This document shows, piece after piece, positions 28,447-36,646 of a stretch of 64,000 bases of DNA. Both the position numbers and the translations under genes were made by a program. This DNA is from an uncultured Eubacteriales bacterium. GTDB taxonomy: Bacteria > Bacillota > Clostridia > Oscillospirales > CAG-272. The stretch's first letter is position 1. Each line of letters opens with the position of its first letter. The notes under the pieces were generated by a model. That model saw nothing but the letters and a program-made list of their open reading frames with translations. It made no database searches and was not told where the DNA came from. The stretch is taken from contig URDX01000008.1 in assembly GCA_900546695.1 (NCBI GenBank), forward strand, positions 12,171 through 76,170, in the 5' to 3' direction.

Positions 28447-28496
28447 TTGCAAACTATTTAAAATGTCACTATACCCATGTCACATAACGGGTATAG
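28447..28496 (+). promoter_or_regulatory. Promoter with overlapping operator-like palindrome
   Basis: TTGCAA (28447-28452), 17-base spacer, TATACC (28470-28475). The perfect inverted repeat CTATACCC (28469-28476) / GGGTATAG (28489-28496), with 12 bases between the arms, overlaps the -10 box and the start site. This is the geometry of a repressor operator. No regulator gene is adjacent. Confidence 0.55.
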
Positions 28497-28511
28497 AATG
28501 ATAAAAGCGGA

Positions 28512-28538
28512 AGGGGACTTCGTTATGCGAGGTCCCCT
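28512..28538 (+). promoter_or_regulatory. Leader hairpin before the ABC exporter
   Basis: AGGGGAC (28512-28518) / GTCCCCT (28532-28538), about 50 bases before the start codon, followed by A/T-rich sequence but no clear U-run. It could stabilise the transcript or modulate it. Confidence 0.4.
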
Positions 28539-28590
28539 AAATGCAGGTAATATACTTAACTAATTAACTGTTTGTGAAGAGGTGAAAGCA

Positions 28591-30561
28591 ATGGGACCCG
28601 GAGGACCGCCTCCGTTCGGACACGACCCGAACGGAAAGCTGCGCGAGCCGAAGCCGAAAAGCATAAAGGAGCTGCCGGCATATCTGCGCAGAACACTCGG
28701 AAGTTTTTTTTCACGCATGCTCTATATCTATCGCATCGTATGGGATACGGGTCCGTGGATACTGTTCGTCATGGTGCTGCTTGCGCTGCTCGACGGCGTT
28801 CTGCCGATAATCTCGGCGTTTGTCGGCGCGCGGATACTCAACGGGCTTGCGGAGGTTTACCCGTCGGTCGCGGAGGCGACATCCACCGTACCGGGCAAGG
28901 TCATGACCTTCATCATCCTGTCGTTTGCGATATCGTTTATTCAGGCGGTCGCTTCACGCTTCAATAATATCGTTACGAGCATATCCGGCGAGCTTGTCGC
29001 AAATAACGTCAATCTCAAGATAATGAATAAGGCGCGCGAGGTAGATGTTGCAAGCTTTGACCGTCCCGAGTTTTACGAAAAGCTCGAGAACGCGAGCCGC
29101 GAGGCGGGGCACCGTCCGCTGCAGATACTTAACTCGAATTTTTCGATAGTCAGCACGCTCATCAGCATGTTTTCGTTCATCGCCGTGTTGTGGGCGATAA
29201 GCCCCGCCGCGCCGTTCGTTATCGTGCTCGTCAGCATTCCGTCGGCGATAATCAACTTCGTCTATCGGAAAAAGAACGTGTTTTATCTGCGCTTCCATTC
29301 TAAAGACAGACGGAAGATGAGCTACTATTCGTCGCTTCTGACCGATAAGGATATGGTCAAGGAGCTGCGGATATTCGGACTCTACGACGATTTTATCGAC
29401 CGCTACAAAAAGGTGTACGGCAGCTATTTTGCGGGACTCAAGAAGATGTACGTGGGCGAGGGCATGCTGCATATTGCCGTGACGCTGCTGACCGCCGCCG
29501 TGAACTGCTTTCTGTTTATTTTCATCGCGCGCGGCGTTTATGCGGGCGAGTATAAGGTGGGCGATTATTCGCTCTATACAGGCGCGCTTATGTCGATATC
29601 TGCGGGCCTTTCCGCACTTATCGGAACGACCGCGGGCATCTATGAGGGCACGCTCTTCATCGACAACATGATAGATTTCATGAACGAAAAGCCCACTCTT
29701 GTACCGAGCCTGCCGCAGCCGCTCACGCCCGAGCGCCACCTCGGACACCGCATAGAGCTGCGCGGGGTCTCGTTCCGCTATCCCGGTACACAGAGATATG
29801 TCTTGAGAAATGTTAATCTTATCATCGAGCCGGGCGAGACGGTCGTGCTCGTCGGACTCAACGGTGCGGGTAAAACGACACTGATAAAGCTGCTCACCCG
29901 ACTGTACGACCCGACGGAGGGCACCGTGCTGCTCGACGGACACGATATCCGCGAGTACGACGTCGGTGAGCTGTATAAGCTGTACGGGATAATCTTTCAG
30001 GATTTCGGGCGCTATGCCGCATCGGTCAGCGAGAATGTCGCGTTCGGTGATAACAGCGTACCGCTCGACGGTGAGAGGGTGCATAGGGCTGCGGAGGAGA
30101 GCAGCGCCGACGCATTTATCCGCGCACTCCCGAACGGCTACGAGACGCCGCTTATGCGCTGGTTCGAGGAAAACGGTATCGAGCCGTCGGTCGGTCAGTG
30201 GCAGAAGCTTGCCGTCGCCCGCGCATTCTACGGCGATACCGATATAATGATACTCGATGAGCCTACCGCATCGCTCGATGCCATTGCGGAACAGCAGATC
30301 TACGATCAGTTTGACGCACTGCGCCGCGGCAAAACTACCATCTTCGTCTCGCACCGACTCTCGAGCGCGACCGTCGCGGATAAGATAGTCGTGCTGATGA
30401 ACGGCGAGATAGTCGAGCAGGGAACACACCGCGAGCTTATCGCACAGGGCGGACATTACTGCGAACTCTTTACGACGCAGGCTCGCCGCTATCTCGACGA
30501 GGACGCGGAGGACGCGAGGGGTACGCGGCCTTTTGAAAAAGGCCTGGCGAAAACTTTATAA
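28591..30561 (+). CDS. ABC transporter, fused permease and ATPase (exporter half-transporter)
   Basis: 656 residues from ATG 28591, chosen for GAGGTG 7 bases upstream (a GTG at 28582 overlaps that site). A Pro/Gly-rich N-terminus precedes a six-helix exporter domain (about residues 45-360) and a nucleotide-binding domain: Walker A GLNGAGKTT at about 422, Q-loop FQDFGRY, Walker B IMILDEPTASLD at about 550, and H-loop VSHRLSS. The signature motif reads SVGQWQKLAVARAF rather than LSGGQ; SGGQWQ-type signatures are usual in this Clostridia subgroup, and here the first Gly is Val. Only one half is encoded, so it would act as a homodimer. The last 11 or so residues and the stop codon are supplied by a repeat element (see 30530-30761). 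Confidence 0.87.
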   Translation: MGPGGPPPFGHDPNGKLREPKPKSIKELPAYLRRTLGSFFSRMLYIYRIVWDTGPWILFVMVLLALLDGVLPIISAFVGARILNGLAEVYPSVAEATSTVPGKVMTFIILSFAISFIQAVASRFNNIVTSISGELVANNVNLKIMNKAREVDVASFDRPEFYEKLENASREAGHRPLQILNSNFSIVSTLISMFSFIAVLWAISPAAPFVIVLVSIPSAIINFVYRKKNVFYLRFHSKDRRKMSYYSSLLTDKDMVKELRIFGLYDDFIDRYKKVYGSYFAGLKKMYVGEGMLHIAVTLLTAAVNCFLFIFIARGVYAGEYKVGDYSLYTGALMSISAGLSALIGTTAGIYEGTLFIDNMIDFMNEKPTLVPSLPQPLTPERHLGHRIELRGVSFRYPGTQRYVLRNVNLIIEPGETVVLVGLNGAGKTTLIKLLTRLYDPTEGTVLLDGHDIREYDVGELYKLYGIIFQDFGRYAASVSENVAFGDNSVPLDGERVHRAAEESSADAFIRALPNGYETPLMRWFEENGIEPSVGQWQKLAVARAFYGDTDIMILDEPTASLDAIAEQQIYDQFDALRRGKTTIFVSHRLSSATVADKIVVLMNGEIVEQGTHRELIAQGGHYCELFTTQARRYLDEDAEDARGTRPFEKGLAKTL

Positions 30562-30761
30562 TAGGGGGTCTTTCTCGGGCAGAACGGCTGAGAAAATGAT
30601 GACTAAGGGTTTCGCCCGCCGACGCGCACTGACTGAGGCAGTAAGCAGCAGAAAAGTTTCGTCGACCTTTTCAAAGGTCGCGGGGTGTGGGGCGGGGCCC
30701 CGCAGAGCGGCGTTTCTTTTTGTTAACTTTTTCTTTGCGCCTGCGCAATCAAAGAAAAAGT
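30530..30761. repeat. Intergenic repeat element with inverted arms and hairpins
   Basis: The left arm around 30528-30556 (CGGCCTTTTGAAAAAGG then CCTGGCGAAAACTTT) is an imperfect reverse complement of the right arm around 30652-30682 (AAAAGTTTCGTCGACC then TTTTCAAAGGTCG). The right side continues with a GC-rich palindrome GCGGGG...GGGGCCCCGC. A perfect 12-bp inverted repeat ACTTTTTCTTTG (30726-30737) / CAAAGAAAAAGT (30750-30761) ends the element. Elements of this make-up, as I recall, are dispersed between genes in Oscillospiraceae genomes. The left arm encodes the C-terminal tail and stop of the ABC transporter. No transposase is encoded. The remaining gap to 31206 holds a terminator, a promoter and a structured leader. 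Confidence 0.55.
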
Positions 30762-30868
30762 GGCTAAGGCTCTGATTTACCTGAATTCGTAGTGATAACA
30801 CATAACGATACACAAAAAAGTAAGATGTGAATCAAGCTGACAATGTTATCAAAGCAGCGGATGTGTTT

Positions 30869-30897
30869 GCCTCCCCCCAACACGGGGGAGGCTTTTT
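30869..30897 (+). terminator. Rho-independent terminator
   Basis: GCCTCCCCC (30869-30877) / GGGGGAGGC (30884-30892) followed by TTTTT. It closes the ABC exporter transcription unit before the decarboxylase promoter. Confidence 0.9.
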
Positions 30898-31025
30898 CGT
30901 GTACATTCAGCCCCGCGTTTGCCGCTGTCGGACAGCTATCCGATAAAAGTCGACAAAAGATGCCGCGAGGGCAAAAAAAGTTGCTCTCGCCGGCGGAATA
31001 TTCTTGCTAAATCTCCGAAATACGA

Positions 31026-31054
31026 TTGACTTTTTAATAATTAAGGTTTATAAT
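31026..31054 (+). promoter_or_regulatory. Promoter of the sodium-pumping decarboxylase operon
   Basis: TTGACT (31026-31031), 17-base spacer, TATAAT (31049-31054); leader of about 145 nt. Confidence 0.85.
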
Positions 31055-31098
31055 CTAAGCATAGTAAAATTAAAATGGGGGAAAAGTGGTGAACTCTT

Positions 31099-31161
31099 CT
31101 CCCTGACAGGCTGCGGTATCGTGAATGCTGCGGGGGCGTGCAGTGCATTCCGCGGTGGGAG
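31099..31161 (+). promoter_or_regulatory. Structured leader RNA of the decarboxylase operon
   Basis: A nested fold is visible: CTCCC (31099-31103) with GGGAG (31157-31161), GCG (31113-31115) with CGC (31151-31153), GAATG (31123-31127) with CATTC (31146-31150), and CTGC (31128-31131) with GCAG (31140-31143), leaving a two-base bulge and a GGGGGCGT loop. It does not match a riboswitch class I know. No terminator follows it, so any control would be translational. It could also be simple secondary structure. Confidence 0.4.
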
Positions 31162-31206
31162 CGATGCCGACGAGCCTATAATTTCAGAAGGGAAGATCCG
31201 TAAAAG

Positions 31207-32631
31207 ATGGAAGAAATCAAGACTGTATCGGGCGATACCCGAACGGCTGGCACCCTCCCGCAGAAGAAGTCCGAGTCGAGTGCCGCAATGACTGCGATGC
31301 GCGGACTGTTCGGTGCCAGCTTTGTAGAGCTCGGCGCGTATCGCGGTTACCGCGACGACTCCGGCAGACATGTTCTCAGCAATACTCTCACAGGCTACGG
31401 CGCGGTGGCGGACACGCTCGTGTACGCTTTTGCGCAGGACGGTGAGGATAACGACGGAGCGATAACCGCTGTCTCCGCCGAGAAGATCGTCGCGCTTATC
31501 AACCGCAGCTGCGACGAGAACGCCCCGCTTGTCGGCTTTTTCAACAGCTGCGGCGCCCGTCTTGAGGACGGCGTATCCGCGCTTGCGGGCTACGGCAGGA
31601 TAATGCGCGCGGTTGCGGCAAAGGGCGGACACGGTCCCCGTATCGCTGTCATCTGCGGCAGCTGCACGGGCGGACTCGCAGTTATCGCCGAAATGTTTGA
31701 CGTTGTAATTGCAACCGAGGATTCCGACTTTTACGTAAATCCCCCTTACATCGCCCGCGATGCACTCGAGGATGACGGCATTCCCGCTCCCGAGCTCGGC
31801 ACGGCGCATGCAGCGGCGCTCCGCGGCGAGGTCGCAATGCTCTGCCCGTCGCTTGAGACCGCTATCGGCGAGGTCGTTCGTCTGCTCGGCTTCATCTCGT
31901 ATCCCGCAGGCGAGACAAACGACGATTACAACCGCAGCACCGCCCGTGTTGCGGACATCATGAAGGACCCTGCGTACGACGCACACGGCGTTATCGCCGA
32001 GATATGCGACGACGGTGAATATTTCGAGAGCAAGCCCGGCTATGCTTCCGAGCTGCTTACCGTTTTCGGACGCATCTGCGGCGACACCGTTGCTATCGTA
32101 GCATCTAACCCCGGTCACCATGACGGCTATCTCTCCGAGCGCGCAGCGGGCAAGGCATACGCTTTTGTAGCGCTTGCCGCATCGCTCGATATCCCCGTTG
32201 TAACGCTTGTCGATACCGCGGGCTTTGATACCACATCGTACACCGAGATAGAGCGTGCATCCACAAGAATGGCGCGGCTTGCAACGACCTATGCGGAATC
32301 GAACAATGCTCACGTCACCGTCATCACGGGCAGGGCATACGGTACTGCATCCGTGCTGCTCGGCTCGCGCGCGATAGGCTCGGATATCTGCCTTGCACTC
32401 GAGGGCGCGGATATCAGTATAATCACTCCCGAGACGGCTGTTCAGTTCATGTACGGCGACGAGATAGACTCCGCCGCTGACCCGCGTGAAGCACGCCGCG
32501 CACGCATCGCCGAGTGGAAGGAAAAGCACGGCGGTACGGGCGAGGCTGCAATAGAGGGCGAGATCGACGATATAATCGCTCCCGCAGAGCTCCGCGCACG
32601 CATTGCGGCTGCTGTCAAGGAATTCAGATGA
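31207..32631 (+). CDS. Carboxyltransferase subunit of a biotin-dependent decarboxylase (MmdA/PccB-like)
   Basis: 474 residues, slightly short for the family (about 510). It has two crotonase-like halves: the first with GHGPRIAVICGSCTGGLAVIA-type oxyanion loop near 140-165, the second with IPVVTLVDTAGFDTTSYTE, VTVITGRAYGTASVLLGS and LALEGADISIITPE. These correspond to the acyl-CoA and biotin halves of propionyl-CoA carboxylase beta and methylmalonyl-CoA decarboxylase alpha. The canonical PGFLPG and RKAYGGAY motifs are altered, so it is a divergent member. It is first in an operon with gamma-like, biotin carrier, membrane beta and OadA-like genes. The likely role is transfer of CO2 from an acyl-CoA to the biotin carrier. 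Substrate unknown. Confidence 0.8.
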   Translation: MEEIKTVSGDTRTAGTLPQKKSESSAAMTAMRGLFGASFVELGAYRGYRDDSGRHVLSNTLTGYGAVADTLVYAFAQDGEDNDGAITAVSAEKIVALINRSCDENAPLVGFFNSCGARLEDGVSALAGYGRIMRAVAAKGGHGPRIAVICGSCTGGLAVIAEMFDVVIATEDSDFYVNPPYIARDALEDDGIPAPELGTAHAAALRGEVAMLCPSLETAIGEVVRLLGFISYPAGETNDDYNRSTARVADIMKDPAYDAHGVIAEICDDGEYFESKPGYASELLTVFGRICGDTVAIVASNPGHHDGYLSERAAGKAYAFVALAASLDIPVVTLVDTAGFDTTSYTEIERASTRMARLATTYAESNNAHVTVITGRAYGTASVLLGSRAIGSDICLALEGADISIITPETAVQFMYGDEIDSAADPREARRARIAEWKEKHGGTGEAAIEGEIDDIIAPAELRARIAAAVKEFR

Positions 32632-32647
32632 TCGGAGGACTCAGATA

Positions 32648-33028
32648 ATGGTCACAGAGGTTACAACGGCGGTTGCCGACAGCCTGACCAACACCGCCCC
32701 GATGGGCGAGCGTATGGCTCTCGGACTGCAAACCACACTTCTCGGTCTTGGTACGGTCTTTGCCGTGCTTGTGATACTGATGGTCGTGCTATTGCTCTTC
32801 CGTCTGTTCTTCTATACGATACCGAACAGAAAGCAGCACGCAGCGGTCGATGCATCGCCCGCACCCGAGGCTGCACCTGCGGCATCTGATTTCGGCTCCG
32901 ACGATAACGGCGCACTTGCCGCGGCAATTACCGCAGCGGTAGCGGCGTATCTTGATGCCGAAGCAGCAGAGCAGGGCAGCACGGCAGCGCCCGCATTCCG
33001 CGTTGTTAATTTCCGCCGCGCAAGATGA
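32648..33028 (+). CDS. OadG-like small membrane subunit
   Basis: 126 residues from ATG 32648 (GGAGGACTCAGATA upstream; the frame opens earlier inside the preceding gene). A single membrane helix, about residues 26-50 (TTLLGLGTVFAVLVILMVVLL), is followed by an Ala/Pro-rich linker and a C-terminal Ala-rich helix ending VVNFRRAR. This is the layout of the gamma (OadG) or delta (MmdD) subunit, which tethers the cytosolic carboxyltransferase to the membrane beta subunit and stabilises the complex. Confidence 0.82.
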   Translation: MVTEVTTAVADSLTNTAPMGERMALGLQTTLLGLGTVFAVLVILMVVLLLFRLFFYTIPNRKQHAAVDASPAPEAAPAASDFGSDDNGALAAAITAAVAAYLDAEAAEQGSTAAPAFRVVNFRRAR

Positions 33029-33153
33029 GCGCGGAGTCGGGCAGAGTGCCCGCATGAACGGCAGGGGTCGACACATTCCCCCGTCGCCGTCGGTCGCTGC
33101 GCGCATCGGACGGCATAAAAATAATATTAATTCCGTGAAAGGAAGAGACTGAT

Positions 33154-33516
33154 ATGAGAACATTCAATGTTAAGGTTAACGGCGTATCCTACGCAGTAGA
33201 GGTTGAAGAGGTCGGCTCGACCGCAGCTCCCGCAGCCGCAGCAGCACCGACCGCAGCACCCGCACCCGCGGCAGCACCCGCTCCCGCACCCGCAGCAGGC
33301 GCAGGCGACCCCATCAAGGCACCCATGCAGGGCACCATTGTTAAGGTAAACGTAGGCGTAGGCGACGCAGTAAAGAAGGGCGATGTCGTCTGCCTGCTCG
33401 AGGCAATGAAGATGGAGAACGAGATTTTCGCACCCCGCGACGGTAAGGTTACGGGCGTTCTCTGCAAGCAGGGCGACGCTGTCAAGATCGACGACGTACT
33501 TGTTACTATTCAGTAA
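33154..33516 (+). CDS. Biotin carrier protein of the decarboxylase
   Basis: 120 residues. A short N-terminal strand segment (MRTFNVKVNGVSYAVEVEE), an Ala/Pro linker (about residues 22-50), then a biotinyl domain with the attachment motif EAMKMEN, Lys at residue 86. It shuttles carboxybiotin from the carboxyltransferase to the membrane beta subunit. AAAGGAAGAGACTGAT precedes ATG. The Ala-Pro linker is typical of MmdC and the OadA C-terminus; here the biotin domain is a separate gene. Confidence 0.95.
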   Translation: MRTFNVKVNGVSYAVEVEEVGSTAAPAAAAAPTAAPAPAAAPAPAPAAGAGDPIKAPMQGTIVKVNVGVGDAVKKGDVVCLLEAMKMENEIFAPRDGKVTGVLCKQGDAVKIDDVLVTIQ

Positions 33517-33548
33517 TGCGCAGTCTCGTGAAAGAACGGTAATCTGCC

Positions 33549-34730
33549 ATGCTTGAAACGATACAGAATTTTTTAAACACGACCGGCATCAGTCAGATGA
33601 TGATCGGTGACACGCCTGCATGGAAGTATGTTGCCATGTGGGTGATAATCGGCGTGCTCTTTTATCTCGCCGTTGTCAAGAAGTTTGAGCCCCTGCTGCT
33701 GCTGCCGATAGCATTCGGCATGCTGCTTGCAAATCTGCCGGGTGCCGACCTGTTCCATTCCGAATTCTTCTTCGGAGATACGGTCGACTTCGGCGCGGTG
33801 CTGCATAACGGCGGACTGCTCGACCTGATATACCTCGGAGTCAAGCTCGGAATATACCCGTCGATAATCTTTATGGGTGTCGGCGCTATGACCGATTTTG
33901 CTCCGCTTATCGCGGATCCTAAGTCGCTGCTGCTCGGCGCTGCCGCTCAGTTCGGCGTTTTCGCGGCATTTACGGGTGCGCTTGCGCTCGGCTTCTCGCC
34001 CGAGGCTGCATCCGCTATCGGCATCATCGGCGGTGCGGACGGTCCTACCGCGATTCTTGTTACAAAGATACTCGCACCTACCCTTCTCGGAGCCATCGCC
34101 ATCGCGGCATACTCCTACATGGCGCTTATCCCGGTCATTCAGCCTCCGCTGATGAAGGCGCTTACGACTAAGCGCGAGCGCACCATACACATGGAGCGCC
34201 CGAGAACGGTCAAGAAGATAGAAATAGTTCTCTTCCCGATAGTTGTTACCCTTGTTGTCAGCCTTATCGTTCCGTCGGCTACGCCCCTTGTCGGCTTCCT
34301 CATGCTCGGCAATCTCTTTAACGTCAGCGGTGTTACCGAGCGTCTGTCAAAGACGGTCCAGAACGAGCTCATCAACATCACGACCGTCCTCCTCGGAGTA
34401 TCGGTCGGCGGTACCGCAAACGCGAATAACTTCCTTTCCATGCAGACTATCAAGATTCTTATTCTCGGCGTTGCCGCATTCGCGCTTTCAACGGTCGGCG
34501 GTCTGCTGCTCGGAAAGCTCATGTGCTTCCTGACGCACGGCAAGGTCAATCCGCTTATCGGCTCTGCGGGCGTTTCCGCCGTCCCTATGGCGGCGCGCGT
34601 TTCTCAGACGGTAGGACAGAAGGAGGACCCCTCCAACTTCCTGCTCATGAACGCAATGGGACCGAACGTTGCCGGAGTTATCGGCTCTGCGGTCGCCGCG
34701 GGCGTGCTGCTTGCCACCTTCGGAAAGTAA
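33549..34730 (+). CDS. oadB: Sodium-translocating decarboxylase beta subunit
   Basis: 393 residues, strongly hydrophobic with around ten membrane segments. It carries the family signatures FMGVGAMTDFAPL, GIIGGADGPTAI (about 160-171, with the Asp involved in sodium and proton movement), NANNFLSMQT and GSAGVSAVPMAARV. It decarboxylates carboxybiotin and exports sodium ions. OadB and MmdB are not separable by eye; I use oadB for the family. Confidence 0.93.
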   Translation: MLETIQNFLNTTGISQMMIGDTPAWKYVAMWVIIGVLFYLAVVKKFEPLLLLPIAFGMLLANLPGADLFHSEFFFGDTVDFGAVLHNGGLLDLIYLGVKLGIYPSIIFMGVGAMTDFAPLIADPKSLLLGAAAQFGVFAAFTGALALGFSPEAASAIGIIGGADGPTAILVTKILAPTLLGAIAIAAYSYMALIPVIQPPLMKALTTKRERTIHMERPRTVKKIEIVLFPIVVTLVVSLIVPSATPLVGFLMLGNLFNVSGVTERLSKTVQNELINITTVLLGVSVGGTANANNFLSMQTIKILILGVAAFALSTVGGLLLGKLMCFLTHGKVNPLIGSAGVSAVPMAARVSQTVGQKEDPSNFLLMNAMGPNVAGVIGSAVAAGVLLATFGK

Positions 34731-34757
34731 GCGATTTTTCAGAAAGGAATCAATCTC

Positions 34758-36161
34758 ATGGCACAGAATAGAAAGATAAAGATCTGCGAGACCGGTCTGC
34801 GCGATGCGCATCAGTCTCTTATTGCTACAAGAATGACCACAGAGGATATGCTTCCCGTGCTCGGTGCGATGGACAAGGTCGGCTACCATGCTCTCGAGGC
34901 ATGGGGCGGCGCTACCTTCGATGCATGCCTGCGCTTCCTCGGCGAGGACCCGTGGAAGAGACTCCGCGTTATCCGTGATGCGGTTAAGAATACCAAGCTC
35001 CAGATGCTTTTCCGCGGTCAGAACATCCTCGGCTACCGTCATTACGCCGACGACGTTGTTGCATATTTCGTACAGAAGTCGGTTGCTAACGGCATCGACA
35101 TCATTCGTATCTTCGACGCACTGAACGACCCCCGCAACCTCAAGACCGCTATCGACGCTACAAAGCGCGAGGGCGGACATGTTCAGGTCGCTATCTCGTA
35201 CACTACCAGCCCCGTGCACACCTGTGAGGCGTTTGCAGACTATGCGGCTACCATCGCCGACATGGGCGCAGACTCCATCTGCATAAAGGATATGGCGGGT
35301 CTGCTCACCCCCTTTGCCGCAGAGGAGCTTGTCAAGGCTATCAAGGCTAAGGTCGATCTGCCGCTCGAGCTGCACACGCACTACACGACGGGGCTTGCTT
35401 CGATGACGCTGCTCAAGGCTATCGAGGCGGGCGTTGATATCGTTGATACCGCTATCTCTCCGCTTGCGCTCGGAACGAGTCAGCCGCCTACAGAGTCGAT
35501 GGTCGCTGCACTTGCGGATTCGCCCTACGACACGGGGCTCTCGCTTGAGGCTCTTGAGCCCGTACGCGCTCACTTTGCAAAGCTGCGCGAGAAGTACATT
35601 GAGCAGGGTTTGCTCGACCCCACCGTTCTCAAGGTGGACGTAAACGCACTGCGCTATCAGGTCCCCGGAGGAATGCTCTCAAACCTTGTTTCTCAGCTTA
35701 AGAACGCAGGTAAGAGCGAGCTGCTCCCCGAGGTGCTCAGCGAGGTTCCGCGCGTCCGCGCAGATGCGGGTTATCCCCCGCTCGTTACCCCGTCGTCTCA
35801 GATCGTCGGTACCCAGGCGGTGTTCAACGTTCTCAGCGGCGAGCGCTATAAGATGGTATCTAAGGAGTTCACAGGTCTCGTCGCAGGTGAGTACGGCAGA
35901 ACGCCCGCACCCATCGACCTCGATTTCAAGAAGAAGATACTCGGCGACCGCCCCGAGATAACCTGCCGCCCCGCAGACCTGCTCCAGCCCGAGCTCGATA
36001 AGCTCCGCGAGGAGGTCGCACCCTACGCAGAACAGGAGGAGGACGTTCTCTCCTATGCGCTGTTCGGTCAGGTCGCACTTGATTTCTTCAAGCGCAGACA
36101 GTCTAAGAAATATCACGTCGACGAGAACGCAGACAAAAAGAGCGGTGTTCATACCGTCTGA
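34758..36161 (+). CDS. oadA: Oxaloacetate decarboxylase alpha-like carboxyltransferase (pyruvate carboxylase subunit B type)
   Basis: 467 residues. TIM-barrel carboxyltransferase: the start has ETGLRDAHQSLIATRM, then FRGQNILGYRHYADDVV, the carbamylated-lysine strand SICIKDMAGLLTP (Lys near 176), and the metal site LHTHYTTGLASM. The C-terminal conserved domain is present, but the usual biotin domain is missing because the biotin carrier is encoded two genes upstream. It transfers carboxyl between oxaloacetate (or pyruvate) and biotin. Together with the MmdA/PccB-like gene it gives this operon two different carboxyltransferases for one membrane pump. Confidence 0.93.
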   Translation: MAQNRKIKICETGLRDAHQSLIATRMTTEDMLPVLGAMDKVGYHALEAWGGATFDACLRFLGEDPWKRLRVIRDAVKNTKLQMLFRGQNILGYRHYADDVVAYFVQKSVANGIDIIRIFDALNDPRNLKTAIDATKREGGHVQVAISYTTSPVHTCEAFADYAATIADMGADSICIKDMAGLLTPFAAEELVKAIKAKVDLPLELHTHYTTGLASMTLLKAIEAGVDIVDTAISPLALGTSQPPTESMVAALADSPYDTGLSLEALEPVRAHFAKLREKYIEQGLLDPTVLKVDVNALRYQVPGGMLSNLVSQLKNAGKSELLPEVLSEVPRVRADAGYPPLVTPSSQIVGTQAVFNVLSGERYKMVSKEFTGLVAGEYGRTPAPIDLDFKKKILGDRPEITCRPADLLQPELDKLREEVAPYAEQEEDVLSYALFGQVALDFFKRRQSKKYHVDENADKKSGVHTV

Positions 36162-36223
36162 TCTCGCGCGGACGTGTGATTTCAGAGGCAGTATTATCCG
36201 ATGTTTCCCGCTGCGGCGGGCAG

Positions 36224-36256
36224 AAAGCAGTACGGACCTTTTCCGTGCTGCTTTTT
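36224..36256 (+). terminator. Terminator of the decarboxylase operon
   Basis: AAAGCAGTACGGA (36224-36236) / TCCGTGCTGCTTT (36242-36254) with one G-T pair, followed by TT. Confidence 0.85.
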
Positions 36257-36533
36257 ACTGTCTGTAAGTGAGTTTTACAATTAATGTTTTGCGTGACCGC
36301 GCTGCCGTTATGCACCGTCGGGATGCATATGCCCGAACGCTGCATACCGAGCTTTGTATGCAGCGGCTGTGCTTTCACGGTTGAGACAATTTGCATTGCA
36401 GCGACGGTGCACGCCTATGCGGGGTAGTTGCAGACTGTGTCTGCTTTTTCGACGTAACATTGCCGAGTACATTGTTTTACGGGGGCAAGGCTTACAAAAA
36501 AGTGCCGAAAATTCGGTAAACGAGAAAATAGTG
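36257..36533. other. Intergenic region with hairpins
   Basis: No gene seen. GCTGCATAC / GTATGCAGC forms a clear hairpin near 36340-36365, and CCGAAAATTCGG a small one near 36505. Several loosely repeated GATGCATATGC / TGCATAC units are present. Confidence 0.45.
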
Positions 36534-36582
36534 TTTACAATTTGACAAATATGTGTTAAAATACTCTTGTTACATTAACAAG
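36534..36582 (+). promoter_or_regulatory. Promoter and 5' hairpin of the glmU-like gene
   Basis: TTTACA (36534-36539), 17-base spacer, TAAAAT (36557-36562), then CTTGTTACATTAACAAG forming a stem at the expected 5' end of the mRNA, where it may protect the transcript. Confidence 0.6.
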
Positions 36583-36646
36583 AAGATTGCTTCATATCAT
36601 AAATACTACGATGCTGCGCGCTGCGCGGCGGTGAAAGGAAATTAAA

